Of a stretch of 48,155 nucleotides of DNA, positions 15,703-24,179 are shown one piece after another. Source of the DNA: Lunatimonas sp. Its GTDB lineage: Bacteria; Bacteroidota; Bacteroidia; Cytophagales; Cyclobacteriaceae. The stretch is from the NCBI RefSeq assembly GCF_020832325.1, contig NZ_JAFIEU010000033.1, forward strand, positions 1 to 48,155. The letters are read 5' to 3'. Every line of letters starts with the position of its first letter. The first letter of the stretch is position 1. Both the position numbers and the translations under genes were made by a program. The notes below the pieces were generated by a model, which did not search any database, was not told the origin of the DNA, and saw only the letters and a list, made by a program, of their open reading frames with translations.

Positions 15703-17694
15703 ATGATGGATAAAGTTCTTCCCCACCTGTATGTTACCTTTCAAAAGGGACTGACCGCATTGCTAGTTGTTCTTTCCTGTTGGAGCAATCTGATGGCCCA
15801 ACTTGACACCACCCGATTTACTAATCACGGGCCACAGTTGTTTGCCTCGATGATTCAGGGGAGTGTGTTCGCCGAGGCATCGGATAAGAGGCTGTTGGTC
15901 TATACTGTCGTAAGGGGTGAGCCTGCCCACCTGTTGGGCTACGATGTGCAGACAGGGCAGCTGGTGTTGGATCAGCCACTTCCGGAAGCAGACGGAGCTT
16001 GGGATTTGGCACAGGCTACTGACGGTACCCTGTATGCTCCAGGGGCAAATGGAAGCCTCTTTGCGCATGTTCCCGGTTCACATGAGGTTACAGATCTGGG
16101 CATCGCCTTGGAGGGGGAGACCTACCTGTGGAATCTCACTGCCGGTAAGAATGGAGAGGTATTTGGGGCTACGTATCCAGGCTGTAGGGTGTTTAGATAC
16201 CACCCTGATGACGGTTTCTCCGATGTGGCAAGGGGCCCGTTAGTGGAAAATGAGAACTACGTCCGCAGCCTGGCTTTTTACCCCAAAACGGGAATGGTGT
16301 ACGCAGGTGTAGGCTCAAAGGCCCATTTGTTTGAGATAGACCCCCAAACGGGGCAGAAACGGACACTTTTGCCGGAGAAGTATGCTGGATTTGAGTTTGT
16401 CTATGGACTTGAGATCGTTCCTGGTTCGGATGGCAATGACCGGCTTTTTGTTCTATTAAACAACGGTAGTATCACCTTGGTATACAATTTAAAAACTGGC
16501 CTTTTTGAACAGGAAATAGCAGATATCGATATGTGGGCTCTTGCTGGATCACCAGAAGGGGAATCGGTATTTCTTACGGAAAATGGGAACCTGAAGCGCT
16601 TTGATCCCAATGGAAGTTTTGAACACGCGGAAGTGGTGGCGGAGGACATTGGAACGGCAAAAGCTTTTTACTATAGTGCAGATGGCCTGATTTACCTGCT
16701 GACTTCGGACGCAGACCTGATTACCTACGACCCCATAGAGAAGGTCTTGGACAGGCAAAAGCTGGAGGTTCCAAGGCAGCCCATACCTATCCATTCCCTG
16801 CAATTGGGGCCTGACGGAAAGATCTGGTCAGGAGGATACCTGGCAGGAGGTAATGCAGCGTTTGATCCAGCAACCCGAAAGTCAACCTTTTTGCCGGGAA
16901 TGGAACAAACGGAGGGCATGTCTGTGCTGGATGATTGGATCTTTTTTGGGATCTATCCCAAGGGACGATTTTATAAATACCACACCAAGGATCCTTGGAA
17001 CCTGGTGGAAGGAACCCCGACCTTTATTGGACAAATTGAAAATCAGAGCAGGGCGTTCGCCCATGCAGTGCTACCCGATAGGAAACAGGTCGTGTTTGGC
17101 ACCATACCGGAATATGGGAAGCTGGGTGGTTCGCTGGTTCGTTTTGATCTGAGGACAGAAACGATGCATTTGTTTGATTCACCTGTGGAAAAACAGGCGA
17201 TTTCCGGACTGGTTTATACCGGAGACTATGTGCTCGTGGGTACTACCATTTCGGGAGGTCTGGGGATAGCTCCCCAAACTCCTGAGGCCAAGTTGCTTGG
17301 TTGGGATCCCGAATCCGGTGAAAAGCTTTTTGAACTAACACCCGTGCCTGGAGCAGCAGCATTGACGGGATTTCTAGGCATGCCGGACGGAACGATCTGG
17401 GGAATGGGAGATGGGCATTTGTTTATCTTTGATCCGAAAGCCCGAGAGGTCGTATCGGTGCAACAGCTCTATGACTATCCTCCCTTTGGCAGCCATGTAT
17501 GGCGAAGTGCATTCTTGGTGTTGCATAAGGACGGTAACGTGTATGGAACGGATGTGAGCGAGCTGTTTAAGGTAGATCCTGTTTCTATGACCTACACTAA
17601 GTTGGTAGACAATGCTGGCCTCTTAGTGCAAGACCGGGGTGGTACGTTGTTTTTTAGACGTAAAACGGACCTTTGGTCTCTTCGACTGGACTAA
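15703..17694 (+). CDS. Secreted beta-propeller protein
   Basis: 663 residues from ATG 15703 (a second ATG follows at once at 15706). The signal peptide ends near L-M-A-Q. The whole mature part is a series of short beta-strand repeats with phrases such as D-G-T-L-Y, D-P-x-T-G, G-x-I-W and F-D-P, spaced 40-60 residues apart, typical of YncE/PQQ-like or NHL-like propellers. No catalytic motif, heme motif or sorting domain is visible, so a binding or scaffolding role is more likely than catalysis. It is divergent from the P1B ATPase (226-bp gap) and stands alone. Confidence 0.7.
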   Translation: MMDKVLPHLYVTFQKGLTALLVVLSCWSNLMAQLDTTRFTNHGPQLFASMIQGSVFAEASDKRLLVYTVVRGEPAHLLGYDVQTGQLVLDQPLPEADGAWDLAQATDGTLYAPGANGSLFAHVPGSHEVTDLGIALEGETYLWNLTAGKNGEVFGATYPGCRVFRYHPDDGFSDVARGPLVENENYVRSLAFYPKTGMVYAGVGSKAHLFEIDPQTGQKRTLLPEKYAGFEFVYGLEIVPGSDGNDRLFVLLNNGSITLVYNLKTGLFEQEIADIDMWALAGSPEGESVFLTENGNLKRFDPNGSFEHAEVVAEDIGTAKAFYYSADGLIYLLTSDADLITYDPIEKVLDRQKLEVPRQPIPIHSLQLGPDGKIWSGGYLAGGNAAFDPATRKSTFLPGMEQTEGMSVLDDWIFFGIYPKGRFYKYHTKDPWNLVEGTPTFIGQIENQSRAFAHAVLPDRKQVVFGTIPEYGKLGGSLVRFDLRTETMHLFDSPVEKQAISGLVYTGDYVLVGTTISGGLGIAPQTPEAKLLGWDPESGEKLFELTPVPGAAALTGFLGMPDGTIWGMGDGHLFIFDPKAREVVSVQQLYDYPPFGSHVWRSAFLVLHKDGNVYGTDVSELFKVDPVSMTYTKLVDNAGLLVQDRGGTLFFRRKTDLWSLRLD

Positions 17695-17765
17695 TTCAAC
17701 AGGAGGTTTCGCTTAGCTACGTTCATCGGGATAAACTTCTCGCCCTTTGGGCAGTTATGGTATAA

Positions 17766-17798
17766 CAAAAAAGAACTGCTCGATTGAACAGTTCTTCT
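17766..17798 (-). terminator. Terminator behind tRNA-Lys
   Basis: Inverted repeat AAGAACTG (17771-17778) with CAGTTCTT (17789-17796). Read on the minus strand, a run of T follows the stem. It lies 12 bp beyond the 3' end of the tRNA. Confidence 0.75.
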
Positions 17799-17807
17799 CT
17801 ATTTATG

Positions 17808-17880
17808 TGATCCCGCTGGGGCTCGAACCCAGGACCCTAACATTAAAAGTGTTATGCTCTACCAGCTGAGCTACGGAATC
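17808..17880 (-). tRNA. tRNA-Lys (anticodon TTT)
   Basis: A 73-nt cloverleaf on the minus strand. The acceptor stem is GATTCCG/CGGGATC with one G-T pair, followed by discriminator A. The D-arm has GCTC...GAGC, the anticodon loop is CTTTTAA, and the T-arm has the standard GTTCGAG core. CCA is not encoded. It reads lysine codons AAA and AAG. Confidence 0.95.
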
Positions 17881-17965
17881 ATTTACTATATTTGCCACGG
17901 GTTAGAGATCTTTTCATTTCTTTGCCCCCGTAATTGGACTGCAAATTTAATAGAACTGTTTTAAA

Positions 17966-18688
17966 ATGCCAAATATACAACGAGGGATTATTGCAAAAAT
18001 TGGTGTGTTTTTTCTGTGTCTGTTGTATGCCTTTGTAAGTCAAGCTTCTGAGGTTTCGCTTGGCAAAGCAGATTCGCTGTTTGCTGGAAGACAGTACAAG
18101 GAAGCTTTGGTGATTTACGAGCACCTGCTAAAGGAGGAGGGCAGTTACTCTCCGGCAATGCTCCTGAAAATGGCCTTTATCTCGGAAGGTATGGGGGATT
18201 TTGCCAAGTCAACCACGTATCTCTCCAAGTACTACGACTACAACCCAAACCCAAAAGTCATCACCAAGATCAAATCGCTGACCAGTCAAACGACGCTATA
18301 CGGGTACGAAGTGTCCGATCAGGAAAAGTTCATGAAGTTCTTGTTGGATGTAAAGATGGAGCTCACAGCGTTTTTCACCTTTTTTGCGTTGTTGATGCTC
18401 ATCTTTGCAATCGCATACCCCAAGAAGCGAAAAGTTTTTTATGCGCCTGCGATTGTTTGTCTAAGTTTGGGCCTTATTAGCAACAATTTCCTAAATGCAC
18501 CTGAAACGGCCATCGTGACCGGTAGTCCTACGTTGATTATGGACAGTCCCACGGCTGCGGGTAATTTAGTTCGTAAAGTGGATGTGGGGCATCGGGTGAA
18601 AATTGCCTCTTCTGTGGATATTTGGTACGAAGTAAACTGGAACAATCGAAAAGCCTACATACGAAAGGACAACCTATCAAAAATTTAA
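17966..18688 (+). CDS. TPR- and SH3-domain membrane protein (BatE-like)
   Basis: 240 residues. Signal or first membrane segment at about 8-27; one or two TPR-like helix pairs at 30-100 (A-D-S-L-F-A-G-R-Q-Y-K-E-A-L-V-I-Y-E); two membrane segments at about 133-152 and 156-175; and a C-terminal SH3-like domain (about 180-240) with V-D-V-G-H-R-V-K and W-Y-E-V-N-W. This layout is the one of Bacteroidota BatE-type proteins, but the rest of a bat operon is not here. The TPR part probably faces the periplasm. Its 3' end overlaps the convergent LON-domain gene by 12 bp. Confidence 0.65.
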   Translation: MPNIQRGIIAKIGVFFLCLLYAFVSQASEVSLGKADSLFAGRQYKEALVIYEHLLKEEGSYSPAMLLKMAFISEGMGDFAKSTTYLSKYYDYNPNPKVITKIKSLTSQTTLYGYEVSDQEKFMKFLLDVKMELTAFFTFFALLMLIFAIAYPKKRKVFYAPAIVCLSLGLISNNFLNAPETAIVTGSPTLIMDSPTAAGNLVRKVDVGHRVKIASSVDIWYEVNWNNRKAYIRKDNLSKI

Positions 18689-19309
18689 GGGATCTAGGTA
18701 TTTGAAATGCCCGTTCATTTGAATTTTACGTTTGGCATCTTCCATCTTAATCAAGATTGGTAGGGCTTTTTTTAAGTGCTGCACTAGGAATCGTAGACGA
18801 GCGGCCTCGCTGTTCATCAGCAGCAGCTTAAACTCTTCTTCTAAGCTAAGCCCAATCTTATGGGAAAAGGTGTACGCACTCAGTTCTTCCTTGCTTATGT
18901 CCACCTCTAAGCCAAGCATGCGCAGCATATCTCCCATCAGTTCGGTAAATTCATCGCGTAGGGATTGTTCGGCATCTCCTGTAGGGTCGTCGGCTAAAAA
19001 TTCAACTTCTCCCCCTGCATATAGTTTATCCGCTAGAGGATTGTTGAAACTGAGAATCCGAAAAGGTTTTATGCCCAGCGTTTTGATGTCCATCCGTCCG
19101 TCTTCGTAGGTCTTTGAGATATCGAGTATGCCGACTTCCGTGCCGTACATCGTGAGTTTTTCCAGGTAAACACATACCCCAAAGGTGGTGCCATGCAAGA
19201 GACAGTCACCGATTAACTGTTTGTAACGGGGCTCAAAGATGTGGAGGTTTAGCTTTTCTCCGGGAAAAGCCACTAATTTTAACGGGAAAAAAGGCAGAAT
19301 ATTTGGCAT
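18677..19309 (-). CDS. Stand-alone LON substrate-binding domain protein
   Basis: About 210 residues. It opens with F-P-L-K-L-V-A-F-P-G-E and I-F-E-P-R-Y-K-Q-L-I, the hallmark of the Lon N-terminal (LON/PUA-like) domain, followed by G-V-C and G-T-E-V-G-I-L. No AAA+ or protease domain follows, so it is not Lon itself. Such proteins are common and of unclear function; binding of substrates or small molecules has been suggested. The start at 19309 matches the domain's usual beginning; ATG 19321 lies four codons upstream. Confidence 0.85.
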   Translation of the reverse strand: MPNILPFFPLKLVAFPGEKLNLHIFEPRYKQLIGDCLLHGTTFGVCVYLEKLTMYGTEVGILDISKTYEDGRMDIKTLGIKPFRILSFNNPLADKLYAGGEVEFLADDPTGDAEQSLRDEFTELMGDMLRMLGLEVDISKEELSAYTFSHKIGLSLEEEFKLLLMNSEAARLRFLVQHLKKALPILIKMEDAKRKIQMNGHFKYLDPLNF

Positions 19310-19408
19310 GATAAGGGTCATTTCAGGGTAACGTAGCCTTTCAGCTAACCCTTAGTTTAATACCCAAAAATCATGGGGAAGGTTTGGTTTTCGGCTAGAA
19401 ACATTTGT

Positions 19409-20089
19409 CTAGTTGACCTGCTCGTAGTCGTCTTCGTCAATCATCGTCATGATTTGGGAGGGAGACAAGTAGAGCCTTCTGATTTTTTCCTTATATTCCT
19501 CAGACAGCATGTCGTGGTTTAGTACATACTGTTTGTGAGTAATGATCTGATTGCCTAGCCCTGCTGCTACGGCATAGGTGTCTGCGTTGATTTCTGCTTG
19601 AGTTACAAATTTGGGTGAGCAAAAGTATTTGGCTCCGAAATGGAGCAGGTTGGTAGAACTTCTGTCCAGGTAATCCATGATATGGCCCAGTTCGTGGCCT
19701 ATCCAGCCCAATAGTACATCTCTTGGGAGTTCCTCGATGGGTAAAAAACCATCTTCAAAAACGAGGTGTCGGCTCACTTTTACCCTATATGCGCGGGTAT
19801 CCTTGTTGTTGAAAATCACGGAAAATACCTTCGGCTGTGCCTGCATGACCGAACCGTTGATATTGGGTTTAAACTGAAAATCAATTTTGACATCCATCAA
19901 GTCAGGGAAGAAGGAGAGTGCCTCCAAGGTGATGTCCCTGATTTCATCTGGGATTTCTTTATTTACAGCGAAGTCCTCAAAATTGGTAACGGGCTCTTTC
20001 TCTGTCCGCAAAAAGATATCAGCGGATGGGGGGGTGACCGTGGTCCAAAGAGAAGTGACTGATAGAAGGAGCGTTAGGAGTAATTTCAT
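19409..20089 (-). CDS. Secreted HExxH zinc metalloprotease-like protein
   Basis: 226 residues from ATG 20089, the start of a signal peptide (hydrophobic 2-17); the frame is open further upstream, but that part lacks a signal. The zinc-site motif I-G-H-E-L-G-H is at 130-136 (His132, Glu133, His136). A likely third ligand lies in A-E-I-N-A-D about 50 residues later, as in many gluzincin-type peptidases. The protein is small, with a preceding beta-rich segment (residues 65-115), and is probably periplasmic. The family is not recognised further. A strong terminator at 20176-20215 isolates it from the dehydrogenase operon upstream. Confidence 0.7.
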   Translation of the reverse strand: MKLLLTLLLSVTSLWTTVTPPSADIFLRTEKEPVTNFEDFAVNKEIPDEIRDITLEALSFFPDLMDVKIDFQFKPNINGSVMQAQPKVFSVIFNNKDTRAYRVKVSRHLVFEDGFLPIEELPRDVLLGWIGHELGHIMDYLDRSSTNLLHFGAKYFCSPKFVTQAEINADTYAVAAGLGNQIITHKQYVLNHDMLSEEYKEKIRRLYLSPSQIMTMIDEDDYEQVN

Positions 20090-20175
20090 TGGCTTATTAG
20101 CGGTTTGTTTGTTTTTTAATGATACAAAACTCCTCGTAAAAATCCAAAAACATCTCCATGAACGGTAAACAGTAG

Positions 20176-20215
20176 TTGAAAAAGCGGGATGAAATGCCAT
20201 ATTTCATCCCGCTTT
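20176..20215 (-). terminator. Strong intrinsic terminator of the dehydrogenase operon
   Basis: A long stem of about 15 bp, AAAGCGGGATGAAAT (20181-20195) with ATTTCATCCCGCTTT (20201-20215) around a 5-nt loop. On the minus strand it is followed by a T-run. It lies 25 bp after the stop codon of the subunit-3-like gene. Confidence 0.9.
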
Positions 20216-20239
20216 CGGGTCATCCAAGTGGTATCCTAA

Positions 20240-20809
20240 TTAGGTTGCCCATGCTCGGTCACCTTTTTTGTAGTCCATGCAGGGGTCGTATTTACCCGGT
20301 GTTTCCACATAGCGCAAGGCTTGAGTAGCACCGATTTCAGAGGTGAAATAACCCAATACCGTGAGGTCTTTCAGCATACCGATGTAGGCTGGGGTCTTGT
20401 TGCCGCTGTTGAATTCCTCGATGGCTTTTCGGTTGAGCTCATTGAGATAAGCGGTACGTTCGTCCACAGTTGCCTTCATAAAGTCCTTGCCCACATCTGC
20501 TTTGAAATCCCTCTTTAGACTGTTCAGGCCGTTGATAAACGTCTCTTGCTGTTCTTTGTCGTAGGTGTCTTTGACCATCATGGCCATAAAAGTCCCTATC
20601 CCGGCGGCTTTTGCCCCCGGCGTGTCCGTAGTGGGGATGATGGCTTCACCGATTTCATCCATATAAGCGAGGTCTGCGCTGGAAAAATCCAGGCCTTCGA
20701 TTTTATCCTCAGGAGCACAACCGGTCAAGATCACGTTGGCCCCGACCATGGTTCCTCCCATCATCAGCACCACGCTTTTGAGCGCGTCTCTTCTATTTAT
20801 CTTGCTCAT
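20240..20809 (-). CDS. Gluconate 2-dehydrogenase subunit 3-like small subunit
   Basis: 189 residues. The N-terminus has Arg-Arg in N-R-R-D-A-L-K followed by a hydrophobic stretch and Cys31 in L-T-G-C, so it may be exported by Tat and lipid-anchored. The rest fits the family that accompanies GMC dehydrogenases (I-G-E-A-I-I-P-x-T-D-T-P-G-A-K-A-A-G at about 53-70, and a helical body ending in G-Y-F-T-S-E-I-G). In known three-part sugar dehydrogenases this small subunit helps the catalytic subunit to be exported. It lies 18 bp after the GMC gene and is followed by the terminator, so both form one transcript. Confidence 0.9.
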   Translation of the reverse strand: MSKINRRDALKSVVLMMGGTMVGANVILTGCAPEDKIEGLDFSSADLAYMDEIGEAIIPTTDTPGAKAAGIGTFMAMMVKDTYDKEQQETFINGLNSLKRDFKADVGKDFMKATVDERTAYLNELNRKAIEEFNSGNKTPAYIGMLKDLTVLGYFTSEIGATQALRYVETPGKYDPCMDYKKGDRAWAT

Positions 20810-20827
20810 GTACGTTTCGTTAAATGA

Positions 20828-22507
20828 TTACAAATTTCTTTTCTTGAGTTCTTCTACAGCAAAATTTGCAGCCCTCGCTGTCATCGCCATGTAGGTAAGC
20901 GAGGGGTTCTGTGCTGCCGCTGAAGTCATCGCTGCACCGTCTGTGACGAAGACGTTTTTAGCGTCCCATACCTGATTGTTTCCGTTTAGCACAGAGGTCT
21001 TGGGATCTCTGCCCATCCGGGCCGTGCCCATTTCGTGGATGCCCTGTCCGAAAGTGTATCCGTTGTCGTACGTGGTGATATTTTTCACGCCGGCAGCTTC
21101 CAGCATTTCTGCCGCATCGTTCATCATGTCCACCCGCATTTTCTTTTCATTTTCCTTGATTTCTGCGTCCATCTCGAGCACATACATGCCCCATTTGTCT
21201 TTTTCGGTTTTGCTCAGCTTCACGGTGTTTTCGTGGTAAGGGAGGATTTCCCCAAAAGCTGTCATGCCGATAGACCATGGTCCCGGTTCGGTCAGTTCGT
21301 TTTTCAGTGGTGCGCCAAATTGTAGCTCGGCTACATTTCTGCTCCATCCGCTACGGCTCGCTCCGCCCTGATAACCGAAGCCACGCACGTAGTCGCGTTT
21401 TTCGCCACCTAGGTTACGGTATCTGGGTATATAGAACCCGCCGGGTCGTCGTCCATAGTAGTACTTGTCATCGTAGCCTTCGATGAGTCCATTGGCTCCC
21501 AAGCGGAAGTGGTGGTCCATCACATTGTGACCCAACTCTCCCGAGCTGCTGCCCAATCCTTCCGGCCATACATCCGTCGCAGAACGCATTAGGATAGAGG
21601 CAGAGTTAAGAGCAGAAGCACATAGGAAGATGATTTTTGCATCAAACTCGATGACCTCGTTGGTCTCTCCGTCTACGATCTCTACACCGGTAGCCCGCTT
21701 GGTATCCTTGTCATAAACCAACCGGTTTACGATGGACCAAGGGCGCAATGTTAGGTTTCCCGTCGCTTCGGCTGCTGGAAGGGTAGAGGACTGCGTGCTG
21801 AAGTATCCACCAAACGGACACCCTAAGGAGCATTTGTTTCGGTACTGACATCCAGGCCTACCTGGCAGCGGCTGCGTGATATTAGCGACACGGGCATGCA
21901 CCATGGCACGGTTCCCGTTGAATTTGTCTTTTATGCGCTTGGCCACATCCTCTTCCACGCAGTTTAGCGGGAAGGGAGGCATGAAGTCTCCGTCAGGGAG
22001 GATAGGAAGGTTGTCTTTGTTTCCGGCGATGCCGGCAAATTTTTCCACATAACTGTACCAAGGTGCCAAGTCCTTATACCGGATGGGCCAATCTACTGCA
22101 ATACCTTGCTTTAGGTTAGCCTCAAAATCCTCATCCGCCCAGCGGTAACTCTGACGGCCCCAAAGTAGCGACCTTCCGCCCACTTGGTATCCCCTAAACC
22201 AGGTAAATGGCTTTTTTTCTATATACGGGGAATCTGCTTCGTGTGCCCACCAGTCCAGGTTCAGCTCGTTCAATACATAATCTCGTCGGAGATTTGGGTG
22301 GTTTTCCAGCATTTCGACGGTTCTTCTCCCCCGATGAGGCACCTCCCAAGGGCTCAGGGTAGCTGTCTTATAGTCTTTGACATGCTCTACCATAGGGCCT
22401 CTTTCCAACAGAAGTACTTTTAATCCTTTTTCAGTCAGCTCTTTTGCCGCCCAGCCGCCACTTATGCCGGAGCCAACGACAATCGCATCATAACTTTGAT
22501 TCGCCAT
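20828..22507 (-). CDS. GMC-family FAD oxidoreductase, probable sugar 3-dehydrogenase catalytic subunit
   Basis: 559 residues. The FAD-binding motif V-G-S-G-I-S-G-G is at 11-18 with the acidic E-R-G at 35-37; G-G-R-S-L-L-W-G follows at 110-117. C-terminal catalytic residues are His491 in G-I-H-E-M-G and Asn534 in A-Q-N-P. Cys220, Cys226 and Cys230 sit in a Cys-rich turn (C-x5-C-x3-C) where related dehydrogenases carry an Fe-S cluster; that is inference here. It pairs with the subunit-3-like gene 18 bp downstream, the arrangement of periplasmic glucoside 3-dehydrogenases and gluconate dehydrogenases. Electrons would pass to a cytochrome c such as the one at 26439. No signal peptide of its own is visible, which fits export piggy-back with the small subunit. 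Confidence 0.88.
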   Translation of the reverse strand: MANQSYDAIVVGSGISGGWAAKELTEKGLKVLLLERGPMVEHVKDYKTATLSPWEVPHRGRRTVEMLENHPNLRRDYVLNELNLDWWAHEADSPYIEKKPFTWFRGYQVGGRSLLWGRQSYRWADEDFEANLKQGIAVDWPIRYKDLAPWYSYVEKFAGIAGNKDNLPILPDGDFMPPFPLNCVEEDVAKRIKDKFNGNRAMVHARVANITQPLPGRPGCQYRNKCSLGCPFGGYFSTQSSTLPAAEATGNLTLRPWSIVNRLVYDKDTKRATGVEIVDGETNEVIEFDAKIIFLCASALNSASILMRSATDVWPEGLGSSSGELGHNVMDHHFRLGANGLIEGYDDKYYYGRRPGGFYIPRYRNLGGEKRDYVRGFGYQGGASRSGWSRNVAELQFGAPLKNELTEPGPWSIGMTAFGEILPYHENTVKLSKTEKDKWGMYVLEMDAEIKENEKKMRVDMMNDAAEMLEAAGVKNITTYDNGYTFGQGIHEMGTARMGRDPKTSVLNGNNQVWDAKNVFVTDGAAMTSAAAQNPSLTYMAMTARAANFAVEELKKRNL

Positions 22508-22546
22508 ATAACTTTTTTTATTTTAGGTTTTCGTTGTTGAAGACAA

Positions 22547-22578
22547 CAAACATATTTATAAAATACCTTTACCGCAAA
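22547..22578 (-). promoter_or_regulatory. Bacteroidota-type promoter for the GMC operon
   Basis: Read on the minus strand: TTTG (22578-22575), a 20-nt spacer, TATGTTTG (22554-22547). This is a full match to TAnnTTTG. It lies 40 bp upstream of the GMC start codon, so GMC and the small subunit can be transcribed apart from the permease gene upstream. Confidence 0.7.
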
Positions 22579-22628
22579 AATGCGAAGAGATTATCGGTAT
22601 TTTCCAGTAATTAAGTTGCTTCAAGCAT

Positions 22629-23909
22629 CTACTTCATACTTAACTTGTTTTTTATTTCAATGTTTCTTTCGGCTTTGCGGTCTGCCGAAGCCTTTTCAAA
22701 GTCCCGGTCTTTGAAGAATACGATAAATAAGATGGTGACTCCCAATGCAATGGCAGAAGGGATCAGCCAAATGTACTTCCAGTCATGTCCGTTGGCATGT
22801 GCGTAGGCGTCTGAAACGATCCCGGCAATCCAAAAGCCTATCAACATCCCAATCCCGTAGGTGGCCAGTGTGATGAGACCTTGTGCAGCGCTTTTGTACC
22901 TCGGACCCGCCTTGGAGTCCGTGTAAATCTGTCCGGAAACAAAGAAGAAATCGTAGCAAATTCCATGAAGTGCGATTCCGATAATCAGTAGGTAGGTACC
23001 TGTGCCAGCGTCGCCATACGCAAAGAAGATGTAGCGCACCACCCAAGCGAGCATTCCCACGATCAGCGTGGTCTTCAGCCCAAACTTACGGAAGAATAAG
23101 GGCATCAAAAGAAGGAACAATACCTCAGACACCTGACCGATGGTCATCATGCCGGTGGGATTGGGTAAGCCCACTTCCGAAAGGAAGGGGTTGGCATTCT
23201 GGTAATAAAATGCCAGTGGGATACAGATCAGTACAGAAGAAATGAAGAAAATCGCGAAATCTCTATTTTTCAACAAGGTGAGCGCATCTAGCCCCAGGAT
23301 TTCGGAAATGGAGCGCTTGCCAGCCACCGCTGCCTGCGGGGGTGTGTTTGGAAGGCTAAAACAAAACAAACCCAATACCACTGAAGATATTGAAGACATC
23401 AAGAACGTATTGCGCAGCATACCGTCTCCGATGGCTCCGGGGCTGTCCCATAGGAAGAAGTAGCTGATAAGGAGTCCGGCGGAAATCCATCCAATGGTAC
23501 CCCATACACGGATGGTGCTAAATTCTTTGGCAGGGTCTTTCATCTGGTTAAAGGAGACCGAATTAACAAGGGCCAGGGTAGGCATATAGATCAACATGTA
23601 GAGAAAAACAAAGGGGTAAAATCCCGCAAAACTTTCTGCGCGGAACATGAGAAACATCAGTACTGCGCCGAATAGATGGAGTACGCCCAGGATTTTTTCT
23701 GCATTAAAGTAGCGGTCCGCTATCAGCCCAATGATAAAGGGTGCGATGATGGCACCAAAGGACTGGGTGGAAAAGGCAGCCGCGAGTTGGGTGCCGCTGG
23801 CACTGAGGTTGTTGCCCAGAAAGGTGCCTAACGTGACAAACCAAGAGCCCCACACGAAAAACTCCAAAAACATCATGAGGGATAATTTGATTCTAATAGA
23901 AGAGGTCAT
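22629..23909 (-). CDS. MFS permease, nucleoside:H+ symporter (NupG) type
   Basis: 426 residues with about 12 membrane segments and short loops. The opening (K-L-S-L-M-M-F-L-E-F-F-V-W-G-S-W) and A-D-R-Y-F in the first loop are typical of the NupG/XapB group. Bacteroidota members often sit in sugar-oxidation clusters next to Gfo/Idh and TIM-barrel genes and are annotated as nucleoside permeases although their substrate is unproven. Here the context suggests import of a (keto)sugar released in the periplasm. It is divergent from the Gfo/Idh/MocA gene at 24180 (270-bp shared control region). Confidence 0.85.
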   Translation of the reverse strand: MTSSIRIKLSLMMFLEFFVWGSWFVTLGTFLGNNLSASGTQLAAAFSTQSFGAIIAPFIIGLIADRYFNAEKILGVLHLFGAVLMFLMFRAESFAGFYPFVFLYMLIYMPTLALVNSVSFNQMKDPAKEFSTIRVWGTIGWISAGLLISYFFLWDSPGAIGDGMLRNTFLMSSISSVVLGLFCFSLPNTPPQAAVAGKRSISEILGLDALTLLKNRDFAIFFISSVLICIPLAFYYQNANPFLSEVGLPNPTGMMTIGQVSEVLFLLLMPLFFRKFGLKTTLIVGMLAWVVRYIFFAYGDAGTGTYLLIIGIALHGICYDFFFVSGQIYTDSKAGPRYKSAAQGLITLATYGIGMLIGFWIAGIVSDAYAHANGHDWKYIWLIPSAIALGVTILFIVFFKDRDFEKASADRKAERNIEIKNKLSMK

Positions 23910-24179
23910 ACAATGCGTCTAGGTTAGCTGACTTGCCCGCACCATCCAAACGGGTCACGGGGAAAGTAATGGATAATAAATTTATAATTTGACCATTTTA
24001 ATGTAAATTTAGGACTCGATGAAAGTGGCAGTTTTGCGTGCGCCCTTTACCTCGATCGTTTTAGAATGGCACATGCAGTGGGTTTTAGCCGTTATTTCAT
24101 CCAATCCCCGACGTAATATAAAAAGATTTGTAAAATAATTTCTTAAAGTTCAGAAACCAATAAACCAAAGATCAAAAGA

